Of a stretch of DNA of 64,000 nucleotides, positions 9,058-16,719 are shown in pieces. Each line of letters begins with the position of its first letter. The first letter of the stretch is position 1. The position numbers and the translations under genes were made by a program. This stretch comes from Tritonibacter horizontis (GTDB lineage Bacteria; Pseudomonadota; Alphaproteobacteria; Rhodobacterales; Rhodobacteraceae). The stretch lies in NCBI RefSeq assembly GCF_001518015.1, contig NZ_LPUY01000075.1:91939-155938 (forward strand), read 5' to 3'. Below the pieces are notes generated by a model that saw nothing but the letters and a program-made list of their open reading frames with translations, was not told where the DNA came from and made no database searches.

Positions 9058-9777
9058 TCAGTAGCCGGTGCTGCGCAGCACCACAGACACCGTTTTGACC
9101 AAGATCCTCAGATCGCCCAGCAGGGTCACGTTCCAACAATAGGATTTGTCGATATCCGCGCGACGAAAAAAGCTTGTCTCGTTGCGGCCACCGACCTGCC
9201 AGGGACCGGTCAGGCCCGGGCGCAGGGCGAAATATCCTTCGCTTTTTCCATAAATCTCCAGCTGGCTGACCATGATGGGCCGGGCGCCAACAAGGCTCAT
9301 CTGACCGGCCAGCACATTCAAGAGCTGCGGCAGCTCATCCAGCGAGGAGGCTCGCAACAACCGCCCGATCGGGGTTGTCCGGGGATCGAACTTCAGCTTC
9401 TGGGTTTCGTCCCATTCCTTGCGCAGAGCCGGATCCGCCGCCAGATATTTGTCCAGCAGTTGATCCGCATCCAGCACCATGGTGCGCAGTTTCAGCATGT
9501 TGAAGATGCGGCCGCCCTGCCCGACCCGTTTCTGACTGTAGAACGGTCGGCCGCTTTCCATCCACAGCGCCAGCGCAAACAAACCAATAAGCGGCAGCAC
9601 CACCGGCAGGCTCAGAAGGACCAGAACAACATCCAGAAAACGTTTGCCGACACGCTGGTAGAAGCTGCGGTTCGGGTTTGGACGTGCCTCGAGGTAGGTC
9701 GCGCCCAACTCACGTTCGGCAAGCCGCCCGGTGCCGGCAACAGCGACAGACCCACGCTCAACTCTATTCATCTTCAA
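9058..9777 (-). CDS. ExoY-like undecaprenyl-phosphate sugar phosphotransferase
   Basis: This is a 239-residue bacterial sugar transferase (PF02397 type) that puts the first sugar-phosphate on undecaprenyl phosphate. One hydrophobic membrane segment lies at about residues 47-72, followed by the family blocks FYSQKRVGQGG, KLRTM, SSLDELPQLLNVL, VGARP and RPGLTGPWQV. It lacks the extra N-terminal membrane domain of WcaJ/WbaP, so it is of the short ExoY/PssA type. It is the first gene of the leftward EPS transcription unit with the CpsD-like and Wzz-like genes, and is preceded by a large, palindrome-rich intergenic region. Confidence 0.92.
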   Translation of the reverse strand: MKMNRVERGSVAVAGTGRLAERELGATYLEARPNPNRSFYQRVGKRFLDVVLVLLSLPVVLPLIGLFALALWMESGRPFYSQKRVGQGGRIFNMLKLRTMVLDADQLLDKYLAADPALRKEWDETQKLKFDPRTTPIGRLLRASSLDELPQLLNVLAGQMSLVGARPIMVSQLEIYGKSEGYFALRPGLTGPWQVGGRNETSFFRRADIDKSYCWNVTLLGDLRILVKTVSVVLRSTGY

Positions 9778-9808
9778 ATCCCCACACGGTATTTCAACAC
9801 CACCAAAG

Positions 9809-9822
9809 CCCCGAATTCGGGG
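9809..9822. promoter_or_regulatory. perfect 14-bp palindrome upstream of the sugar transferase gene
   Basis: CCCCGAATTCGGGG is self-complementary and lies about 32 bp before the start of the ExoY-like gene, within its probable 5' leader. With no loop it suits a dimeric protein's operator better than an RNA hairpin. The bound factor is unknown. Confidence 0.35.
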
Positions 9823-9978
9823 AGACGCTCAAGCCAGTTCAATACGACCTGTTTCGTCACAAACTCCGTCACCATAGTTGTGAGGGCGTCCTCTTCCCGG
9901 CAGCGGCTCGGAGGGACGGATGTGCCCCCGAACACTTGTCCCAATAGTAGCGTATTTAAGAAAAAATGAATGTATTTC

Positions 9979-9992
9979 TAACCAAATGGTTA
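9979..9992. promoter_or_regulatory. inverted repeat TAACCA-AA-TGGTTA
   Basis: Two perfect 6-bp half sites are separated by 2 bp in the most AT-rich part of the intergenic region, about 200 bp upstream of the ExoY-like start. The form is typical of a dimeric repressor or activator operator. No regulator can be named. Confidence 0.4.
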
Positions 9993-10033
9993 CCAACCTG
10001 CCCCATTCGGGATAGAAGATGAAAGAACCGGAG

Positions 10034-10060
10034 ACAATGCGCCGCTGCGTACGGCATTGT
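10034..10060. promoter_or_regulatory. inverted repeat ACAATGC-N13-GCATTGT
   Basis: Seven-base perfect arms with a 13-bp spacer lie between the EPS genes and the kinase-like gene. It could be an operator for either direction. No known consensus is matched. Confidence 0.3.
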
Positions 10061-10265
10061 TCCGAATCCCTAGCACAAACGCTGCTCCGAACCCATTCAA
10101 GAATCAGATAGCAGCGGTGTCGCAGACGGATATGTTGCATTCGGTTCGGATGGCCACGCCCGGTTTCCGTTGCCCCAATCCGGTCCGGAGGCAGCTGCCA
10201 GATTGAGTTCCAGACAAATACCATGCATCAAAGAGGATCCGTTTTCCTTGGAGGAGGCCTGGATC

Positions 10266-11090
10266 ATGACCCCGAACACCGACGCCTGGATTGCCTATGA
10301 TCCGCACCACCGGCCGCAGCGCGCCTGGCGGATGGCCGGCAGCGCACCGCAGAGTGCCGCGCTCCGGGTTGACAATGTCGCCGCCGCGCAGGCTCTGGGG
10401 CCGGGCGATGCCCTATGGTCCACCGATGCGGGCCAGCAAGCCGCAGTTCCGGTCCCGGCAAAACCTTCTGAACTGCCGGTCCTGACCCAGTCAGATGGTG
10501 CCGAAAACATCTTTTCCATGGCAGATCTGGAGCAAGCCCGCCCCTTTGGCCGCCTGGCCGGTGCCGCCTTTCGGATCGAGGGCTTTCTCAGTCTGAACAA
10601 GGATTGGGACGGGGTGATCTGCCTGCCGGGCTTTCACGCCACCCATTGGGCGCAGATCAGCGCCGACGAGGTGGTCAGCTTTCTCAGCTTTTCGACCCTG
10701 GCGCTGGTCGAAGCGCTGTGTCCTGTCGAAACGGAGGCGGCCACTGTTGATGAGAGCGCATTGACCGCGACGCTGGCCGATGTGCTGTCAACGCCCGAAA
10801 CTCTGGCGCTGCGCATGGCCGAAACCAAGGCGCGCTGGTCTGTCGGCACATTGTCAGACGACAGTGCCGCCGGTCAGATCTGGGGCGCGGCGCTGGCGGC
10901 GGAATTGGCCGCCTCGCGCAGCTATTGGCTGGGCCAGAACCTCGCGTTGATCTCGCCTGCTGCGCTTGCCCGCCCCTATCGCGCCGCCTTGGCAAGCCAG
11001 TATGTGCCGGTGACAGAAGCCGACGAGAGCCGGATGACGCTGCATGGTTTGTCGCGCGCGCGGGCGCGCTGGATCAAGGCCCGGTCCTGA
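10266..11090 (+). CDS. 2-dehydro-3-deoxygalactonokinase (DgoK)-like protein, probably degenerate
   Basis: This 274-residue protein follows the DgoK layout: LPGFHATHWAQISADEVVSF in the place of the family's PGTHSKW block, then AAELAASRSYWLGQNLALI and a C-terminal LHGLSRARARW. DgoK phosphorylates 2-keto-3-deoxygalactonate. The N-terminus, however, reads WIAYDPHHRPQRAWRM where active members have a D-W-G-T-[ST] phosphate-binding loop before R-A-W. The Gly-Thr pair is absent, so catalytic activity is doubtful. The start is set by GGAGGAGG eight bases before the ATG. There is no dgoA-like aldolase next to it. It converges with the DinB-fold gene and overlaps it by 17 bp. Confidence 0.6.
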   Translation: MTPNTDAWIAYDPHHRPQRAWRMAGSAPQSAALRVDNVAAAQALGPGDALWSTDAGQQAAVPVPAKPSELPVLTQSDGAENIFSMADLEQARPFGRLAGAAFRIEGFLSLNKDWDGVICLPGFHATHWAQISADEVVSFLSFSTLALVEALCPVETEAATVDESALTATLADVLSTPETLALRMAETKARWSVGTLSDDSAAGQIWGAALAAELAASRSYWLGQNLALISPAALARPYRAALASQYVPVTEADESRMTLHGLSRARARWIKARS

Positions 11091-11886
11091 CCGAGGCCCG
11101 ATATCGACTACCGGCGACAGGTGGCGCGACGGCCGGACCGGCGAAACATTGCGCCTGCTGCATCCAGCGCCGGGCCGTCCCTGCGGTTGCCTGCAGGTCC
11201 GTGTCGGCCAGATTTCGAACCTGGGTCACGACCTGGGCGAATGCCACCGCACTTCCGTCGATCCGATTGTCCTGTTGCGGCGCATTCCAGGTCCAGATCG
11301 CGCCAGAGGGGGCTGTCAGCGAAACGTAAGGGGCCGGTTCGGGCACCGGCTGCCCCCTGACCTGAAAGCTCCATCCGAAAGTGGCAACCCCGAGATGGGC
11401 AATATTGCGCAAACGGTCCGTGTCCCGACGTGTTTGTCCCAGCAGGTCGAAAATCTCCTGCCCATGGGCCCAGGTTTCCATCTGGCGCGCCGTTATTGCG
11501 CTGAGCGCGCTCATCTCTGGCCCCACCCATTTGACGCGCGCCTTGGGGTTGGCCCCCTGATAGGCATCCGCCAGACGCCTCGCCCCGATCTGCCATTCCG
11601 CAAAGAGAGCCGCGCCGCTCAGCCCGTCCAGCCAGGGGAACTGCATCGCCAGAATGCTGCCCCCGGCGGCCAGCGCGGCCTGTGCCCCGCTCATCATCCG
11701 ATCAAAACGGTCCGGTCCAGCCAGGGCCGCTTCGGCTGCCGCGTTGAAGAAATGCAGATGCCCAAGCACATCATTGACAGTCCAGCCATTGAATTGGGTC
11801 GGCGCAGCGAAAACCTGCTCTGGCTGGTGCGCCAGCAGCGCGGCAAGCGCCTGACATTCGTCACGGAAATCCTGGGCCTGTTGCAT
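11074..11886 (-). CDS. DinB-fold / maleylpyruvate-isomerase-like protein (TIGR03084 type)
   Basis: The 270-residue protein begins MQQAQDFRDECQALAALLA and contains FNGWTVNDVLGHLHFFN and ARQMETWAHGQEIFD. These three His-containing stretches are those that bind a metal in the DinB/mycothiol-dependent maleylpyruvate isomerase fold. The length and blocks match the TIGR03084 group, whose reaction is not established. The start has AGGAGAGG just upstream; a longer open frame upstream is AT-rich and not coding-like. It may be a thiol- or metal-dependent enzyme, but no substrate can be assigned from context. Confidence 0.75.
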   Translation of the reverse strand: MQQAQDFRDECQALAALLAHQPEQVFAAPTQFNGWTVNDVLGHLHFFNAAAEAALAGPDRFDRMMSGAQAALAAGGSILAMQFPWLDGLSGAALFAEWQIGARRLADAYQGANPKARVKWVGPEMSALSAITARQMETWAHGQEIFDLLGQTRRDTDRLRNIAHLGVATFGWSFQVRGQPVPEPAPYVSLTAPSGAIWTWNAPQQDNRIDGSAVAFAQVVTQVRNLADTDLQATAGTARRWMQQAQCFAGPAVAPPVAGSRYRASVRTGP

Positions 11887-12213
11887 GGGTGTCCTCTCCT
11901 GTGGCGCGGCTCTGGCGTGGCGGCGTCCTGCCCAAGCTTCCGCCAAGCCGCGAATCCTTGCAAGCATGGCGCTGTTTCCTGTCGGATTTCCGACGCAACG
12001 GAAACAATTCCAGAAAGTCCGCAAAACTGTTCGCGCCCAGGTCCGTAAAAACGACAAATTTGTATATAAATTAAGAAAAAAGTAAGGCTCCCGGATGCGC
12101 CTATCTATGCTGATCCTATGCGGACGGCCTGTGTTCTTTGGGTTCAACGGAACCACGGCACGCCAGAGGTCCGCCTGTTGCGTTTGGAAAAAGTAATAAG
12201 GGGATGAGTGGCC
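11887..12213. other. 327-bp divergent intergenic region
   Basis: It separates the leftward DinB-fold gene from the rightward Asp/Trp-rich gene and holds no plausible ORF. It includes a small palindrome GTCGGA-TT-TCCGAC (11981-11994), an AT-rich stretch around 12045-12085 likely to contain promoter elements, and a hairpin GGTTC-AACG-GAACC (12141-12154). The right end carries the AAGGGG ribosome site of the next gene. Confidence 0.5.
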
Positions 12214-13281
12214 ATGACTTGGGCTTCTTTTGGCTGGGGCGGATCATCGTGGGGTAAATCCTACAGTTTTGGCGGCAAATCGGATTTTGGCGGCAAATTT
12301 AGCAGCTGGACTCACAAGGGCTGGACCTACGACTCCTGGTCCGGGTGCTCGGGTAAATCCAAATCCTGGTTTGACAAGGACGATGATCAGGACAAGGACG
12401 ACGACAAACACGGTTGGGATTTCAACTGGGGTCGCGGCAAGCACAAGGATGACGACGATCGCGATGATCGCGGCAAGGATTGTGACGACGAGGACGACGA
12501 CGACCGCGGCGGCCGTGGTGGCCATGGCAAGAAATGGTGGGACCGCGATGACGATGACGACCGTGGCGGTCGCGGCAAGAAGTGGTGGGACCGGGACGAC
12601 GACGACAAAGACGACCGCGACGACAAAGGCTGCGGACGCGACGAAGAGGACGACGACAAAGACGAGGACGACGAAAAGCCGGACACCGGCGAAGAAGACG
12701 GCAAGATTACCGTCGACTTCACGCTGGGCGACAGCCAGCAGGTGACCATGGAAGTCAGCCAGACGGCCGAGGGATCGCTGTTTTTCAAGCTGGCCCCGAC
12801 CTCCTGGGACAGCGAAGTGACCGACATCGACGGCATCTTCATGAACCTGAGCGACGACAGCACGGCAGAGGGGCTGCATATCTACCCCGAGGCCAATGAC
12901 GACGCCAATGCGATCCCGCTGACAGGCAAGGAAATCGACCCCAACGGCGCCAACTCGCTCTCGGATGGGACAACCCTGTCAGAGACGTTTGATATCGGCC
13001 TGCAATTTGGTCAGGTCGATGACAGCTCTGAAGGATTGGTTCAGTCTCTCAACTTTACGCTCTGGTCGGACAACGGCCCGCTGACCCTTGAGGACGTTGA
13101 CCTGAGCCGCATTGCACTGGTCACCGGGCTCGACAATGACGCCCCGGAGGTGATCGTCGGCGGCCTGCCCGATGCGGCGGGTGCCACACTGGACGACGTG
13201 CTGAGCCTGATGACACAGGACGTGCCCGAAGAGGACGAGGAAGAGCCTTCCGTCGAAGAAGACATGCTTGAAATGGCATAA
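12214..13281 (+). CDS. Asp/Trp/Gly-rich protein with a C-terminal beta-type domain, function unknown
   Basis: The 355-residue protein has three zones. Residues 1-55 are rich in Gly, Ser, Lys, Trp and Phe (for example SFGWGGSSWGKSYSFGG). Residues about 55-165 are long Asp runs broken by Lys/Arg/Gly, with KKWWDRDDDD occurring twice. Residues about 165-355 look like a folded, beta-rich, acidic domain (ITVDFTLGDSQQVTMEV...) and end in an acidic tail. No classical signal peptide is present. Acidic low-complexity and acidic beta domains recall calcium-dependent type I secreted proteins, but there are no RTX nonapeptides. I chose the ATG at 12214 because AAGGGG lies about ten bases upstream; a GTG two codons earlier is possible. 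A strong terminator follows. I do not recognise the family. Confidence 0.75.
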   Translation: MTWASFGWGGSSWGKSYSFGGKSDFGGKFSSWTHKGWTYDSWSGCSGKSKSWFDKDDDQDKDDDKHGWDFNWGRGKHKDDDDRDDRGKDCDDEDDDDRGGRGGHGKKWWDRDDDDDRGGRGKKWWDRDDDDKDDRDDKGCGRDEEDDDKDEDDEKPDTGEEDGKITVDFTLGDSQQVTMEVSQTAEGSLFFKLAPTSWDSEVTDIDGIFMNLSDDSTAEGLHIYPEANDDANAIPLTGKEIDPNGANSLSDGTTLSETFDIGLQFGQVDDSSEGLVQSLNFTLWSDNGPLTLEDVDLSRIALVTGLDNDAPEVIVGGLPDAAGATLDDVLSLMTQDVPEEDEEEPSVEEDMLEMA

Positions 13282-13314
13282 GCTGCTGCTAAGGCGCTGA
13301 CCGGACCGACTTGA

Positions 13315-13343
13315 AAAAAGGGGCGCATATGGCGCCCCTTTTT
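13315..13343 (+). terminator. intrinsic terminator after the Asp/Trp-rich gene
   Basis: Perfect 12-bp stem AAAAAGGGGCGC / GCGCCCCTTTTT with a 5-nt loop, about 35 bp after the stop. The symmetric A and T runs make it bidirectional, so it can also end the leftward methyltransferase transcript, whose stop is about 55 bp away. Confidence 0.9.
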
Positions 13344-13398
13344 GTTGGTCTGCTCTTGGTGGTGATCAGGTCTTGCGCGTTGCAGAGATGCGCAACGA

Positions 13399-14520
13399 TC
13401 AGGGCAGAGCCGCGGTCTGGAACAGGCGCACTTTCAGCCCACCATGGGCAATGGGTGCGCCGAGTGGCAGAAACGGCAGCGCCGTGGCGCGGGCCAATTG
13501 CGTATCGCTGGTGACGATCCCCACCCGCCACCCGGAAAACCGCCGCCGCAGCGTATCGCCCAGCGCGCCGTAGACAGCAAACAGCTGTTTTTTATTGCCG
13601 ATCCGGGCGCCATACGGCGGGTTGACCATCACCAGTCCCGGCGGCCCCTCCGGCCGCTGCAGGTCGCTGACTGACGCGTGGGAGAACCGGCAAATGTCCG
13701 ACACGCTCGCGCGTTCGGCATTCTGGGCCGCCATCTCGATCACGCCAGCATTCCGATCCGATCCGTAAAACAGCTGCGTGACCGCGCGGGGTGCTGGAAT
13801 AGCCGCGTGGAGGCCGGCCCAGGCGGCCTCGTCAAAGGTCGCAAGCGTCTGAAAGGCAAAATTCCGGCTGCGGCCAGCGGCCAGGCCGCGCGCCATTTCC
13901 GCCGCCTCGATCACGAAGGTCCCAGACCCGCACATCGGGTCCAGAACCGGCTCCTGACCATCATAGCCGCAAGAGTGCAACAACAAGGCCGCAAGCGTTT
14001 CGCGCATCGGCGCCTTGCCGACGGCCGCCTTGTGGCCGCGCTTGTGCAGACCCTCACCCGACGTATCGACGCTGAAAATGCAGGTATTGTCGTCGATACG
14101 GACCTTGATGGTCACCTCCGCCTCTGGCGAGATCGGCGCACCCAGCTCTTCGGTGATCGCGCGCTCGATCCGTTCGGCGGCGGCCCCGGCGTGGTAGATC
14201 TTGGATTTCTTGTTGGTGACAACTTCGACCTTGACCGGCACATCCGGCCGCAGGGTGTCGCCCCAGGGAAACTTGCGCGCCCGCTTGTCGAGCTGGGCAA
14301 GATGGAAGGCCCGGAAAGAGCCGATCCGCGCCAGAACCCGCGTCGCGCCACGGAGATGGAGATTGGCCCGCCAGACGTCCGGCCAGCCCCCGTCAAAGCT
14401 GACGCCACCGGGCACCTGGCGCGCAGCGGTGAAACCCAAGGCCTGCGCTTCCTGGCAAAGGACGGTTTCCAGGCCCGGCGTCGCGATGAGGAAGATTTCA
14501 AAAGGGGATTGATCGGTCAT
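13399..14520 (-). CDS. THUMP-domain class I RNA methyltransferase (RlmL N-terminal/YcbY-like)
   Basis: This 373-residue protein has an N-terminal ferredoxin-like/THUMP region (about 1-165; ATPGLETVLCQEAQALGF, then DDNTCIFSVDTSGEGLHKRG) and a Rossmann methyltransferase domain. The SAM-binding segment is DPMCGSGTFVIEAA and the catalytic motif is NPPYG, as in N2-guanine or N6-adenine methylation. Homologues modify 23S rRNA (the RlmL/RlmK group). The start is the ATG preceded by a GAGAG stretch; an ATG four codons earlier has no ribosome site. It is monocistronic between the shared terminator and the glycerol operon promoter region. Confidence 0.88.
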   Translation of the reverse strand: MTDQSPFEIFLIATPGLETVLCQEAQALGFTAARQVPGGVSFDGGWPDVWRANLHLRGATRVLARIGSFRAFHLAQLDKRARKFPWGDTLRPDVPVKVEVVTNKKSKIYHAGAAAERIERAITEELGAPISPEAEVTIKVRIDDNTCIFSVDTSGEGLHKRGHKAAVGKAPMRETLAALLLHSCGYDGQEPVLDPMCGSGTFVIEAAEMARGLAAGRSRNFAFQTLATFDEAAWAGLHAAIPAPRAVTQLFYGSDRNAGVIEMAAQNAERASVSDICRFSHASVSDLQRPEGPPGLVMVNPPYGARIGNKKQLFAVYGALGDTLRRRFSGWRVGIVTSDTQLARATALPFLPLGAPIAHGGLKVRLFQTAALP

Positions 14521-14695
14521 ACTGGCTCTCATAGCTGGAAACGTCTGGCACCGGTATCCCCAAAAGCAGCGCGATATATGTCAGGCTTGCAGACATAATT
14601 GACGCAATGCAGCATGAGAGGGCCAAGATCTTTCGATAGATGCCCCTACGTCCACCCCGCACTAATAATATTTACTTTCATACACTTACCAGATT

Positions 14696-14715
14696 ACTAA
14701 AAAATTAGTTTGACA
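14696..14715 (+). promoter_or_regulatory. probable glp operon promoter with overlapping inverted repeat
   Basis: A TTGACA -35-like hexamer (14710-14715) directly follows the inverted repeat ACTAA-AAAA-TTAGT (14696-14709), in an AT-rich stretch about 80 bp before glpV. A clear -10 at 17-bp spacing is not visible. An operator overlapping -35 would suit control by a GlpR-like repressor, but no glpR gene is in the window. Confidence 0.4.
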
Positions 14716-14794
14716 ACCAGACGAGCGATGTGGAACCTCATGCGCAGTTGGATGGCAAACCGTTCGACCTTACAGACCAATAGGGAGGAGAAAG

Positions 14795-16528
14795 ATGCGT
14801 AAGTATCTTTTGTCCGCAGTTGCAGCTGGCGCTGTGATCGCGGCAACAGGGGCGTATGCCGATGAGGTAGCGGCCCAGAAATGGATTGACGAGGAGTTTC
14901 AGCCCTCGGTCCTGACCAAGGACGAACAGCTGGCCGAGATGCAATGGTTCATCAAGGCGGCCGAGCCCTATGCGGGCATGGAGATCAACGTGCTCTCCGA
15001 AGGCATCCCGACCCATTCCTACGAATCCGAGGTTCTGACCAAGGCCTTCGAGGAAATCACCGGCATCAAGGTGAACCACCAGATCCTGGGCGAAGGCGAG
15101 GTCGTTCAGGCCGTGCAGACCCAGATGCAGACCAAACGGAACCTCTATGACGCCTATGTCAACGATTCCGACCTGATCGGCACCCACTCGCGCCTGCAGC
15201 TCGCCTACAACCTGACCGACATGATGGCAGGCGATTTCAAGGATGTGACCAACCCCGGTCTCGACCTTGATGATTTCATGGGGACCCAGTTCACCACCGG
15301 GCCCGATGGCGATCTGTATCAGCTGCCGGATCAGCAGTTCGCGAACCTCTACTGGTTCCGCAAGGACTGGTTTGACCGCGAAGACCTGCAAGCCGCCTTC
15401 AAGGAAAAATACGGCTATGATCTGGGCGTTCCGGTCAACTGGTCGGCCTATGAGGACATCGCCGAATTCTTCTCCGAAGACGTGAAGGAAATTGACGGCA
15501 CCACCATCTACGGTCACATGGATTACGGCAAACGCGCGCCGGATCTTGGCTGGCGGATGACCGACGCCTGGCTCTCCATGGCCGGTGCCGGCTCCAAAGG
15601 TGAGCCGAACGGCGTTCCCATCGATGAATGGGGCATCCGGATGGAAGAAGGCTCCTGCAACCCGGCCGGTGCAAGCGTCACCCGTGGTGGGGCTGCCAAT
15701 GGTCCGGCTGCGGTCTATGCGATCCGCAAGTGGGACGAATGGCTGCGCAAATATGCACCTCCCGGTGCTGCGTCCTATGACTTCTACCAGTCGCTGCCCG
15801 CGCTGGCACAGGGCAACGTGGCCCAGCAGATCTTCTGGTACACCGCCTTTACCGCCGACATGGTGAAGCCGAAGTCCGAAGGCAACAACACCGTCGACGA
15901 CAGCGGCACGCCGCTGTGGCGGATGGCGCCATCGCCGCATGGCCCCTACTGGGAAGAAGGCCAGAAAGTTGGCTATCAGGACGTGGGCTCCTGGACGTTC
16001 CTCAACTCCACCCCGCTGGACCGGGCGCAGGCCGCGTGGCTCTATGCTCAGTTCGTGGTGTCGAAAACCGTGGACGTGAAGAAATCCCATGTTGGACTGA
16101 CCTTCATCCGCGACAGCTCCGTCAACCACGAAAGCTTCTCTGAACGTTCGGAGAAACTGGGCGGGCTGGTCGAGTTCTATCGCTCTCCGGATCGGACAGC
16201 CTGGTCGCCGACCGGCATCAACGTGCCTGACTACCCGAAGCTGGCCCAGATCTGGTGGCAGCAGATCGGTGACGTCAACTCCGGCGCCTTCACCCCGCAG
16301 GAAGCGATGGACCGTCTGGCCTCTGAAATGGACATCACCATGGGTCGGATGCAGCGCGCCGACGAACAGGCGAATGTCTATGGCGGCTGTGGTCCGCGTC
16401 TGAACGAAGAAAAAGACGCGGAGTGGTGGTTCGCCAATGGCGGTGCCAAACCGAAGCTGGAGAACGAGAAACCCGCAGGCCAAACCGTCAACTATGACGA
16501 GCTGGTCGCCCGCTGGGCATCGAACTGA
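14795..16528 (+). CDS. glpV: glycerol ABC transporter substrate-binding protein
   Basis: The 577-residue periplasmic protein has a clear signal peptide (MRKYLLSAVAAGAVIAATGAYA, cleaved before DEV). The mature sequence closely follows rhizobial GlpV as I remember it (blocks NVLSEGIPTHSYESE, KVNHQILGEGEVVQAVQ, YGHMDYGKRAPDLGWRM, RMAPSPHGPYWEEGQ). It captures glycerol for the GlpSTPQ importer. It is first in the operon, after GGGAGGAG, and a GC-rich hairpin follows its stop, an arrangement that usually gives more binding protein than membrane components. The glycerol assignment rests on family resemblance and the accompanying DUF2160 gene. Confidence 0.9.
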   Translation: MRKYLLSAVAAGAVIAATGAYADEVAAQKWIDEEFQPSVLTKDEQLAEMQWFIKAAEPYAGMEINVLSEGIPTHSYESEVLTKAFEEITGIKVNHQILGEGEVVQAVQTQMQTKRNLYDAYVNDSDLIGTHSRLQLAYNLTDMMAGDFKDVTNPGLDLDDFMGTQFTTGPDGDLYQLPDQQFANLYWFRKDWFDREDLQAAFKEKYGYDLGVPVNWSAYEDIAEFFSEDVKEIDGTTIYGHMDYGKRAPDLGWRMTDAWLSMAGAGSKGEPNGVPIDEWGIRMEEGSCNPAGASVTRGGAANGPAAVYAIRKWDEWLRKYAPPGAASYDFYQSLPALAQGNVAQQIFWYTAFTADMVKPKSEGNNTVDDSGTPLWRMAPSPHGPYWEEGQKVGYQDVGSWTFLNSTPLDRAQAAWLYAQFVVSKTVDVKKSHVGLTFIRDSSVNHESFSERSEKLGGLVEFYRSPDRTAWSPTGINVPDYPKLAQIWWQQIGDVNSGAFTPQEAMDRLASEMDITMGRMQRADEQANVYGGCGPRLNEEKDAEWWFANGGAKPKLENEKPAGQTVNYDELVARWASN

Positions 16529-16554
16529 TCTCCCCGGGGATTGCTCCCTGACGT

Positions 16555-16579
16555 GCCGGGCCTGACCTTCAGGCCCGGC
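16555..16579 (+). terminator. GC-rich hairpin between glpV and glpS (attenuator or mRNA stabiliser)
   Basis: Perfect 9-bp stem GCCGGGCCT / AGGCCCGGC with a 7-nt loop, 27 bp after the glpV stop and without a following T run. It probably protects the glpV 3' end and lowers read-through into glpS. Confidence 0.55.
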
Positions 16580-16719
16580 TCCATCTACCCCGGCCGGTCT
16601 GCCCGGCAGAGTGTGGGCCTTGCGGCCGGGGTTCTTCCTTCGACACCACGATTGCCCGATGCGCCGCGACCATTCCGTTGGAAAACGAACCGCGCAGGGC
16701 CGGAAAGTTCCAAACCACC

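Larger units (their letters stand above)
9778..10265. other. 488-bp intergenic region with three inverted repeats
   Basis: No convincing gene lies here. The region is richer in A+T than its surroundings around 9945-9995 and separates the leftward EPS genes from the rightward kinase-like gene, so it must carry both promoters. It contains a 14-bp perfect palindrome (9809-9822), a spaced palindrome (9979-9992) and a 7-bp inverted repeat (10034-10060). The right end carries the GGAGGAGG ribosome site of the next gene. Confidence 0.6.

Noticed and set aside
11887..12156. 90-codon N-terminal extension of the DinB-fold protein
   Set aside because: The extension is AT-rich, not coding-like, and a strong AGGAGAGG precedes the internal ATG that matches the family start.
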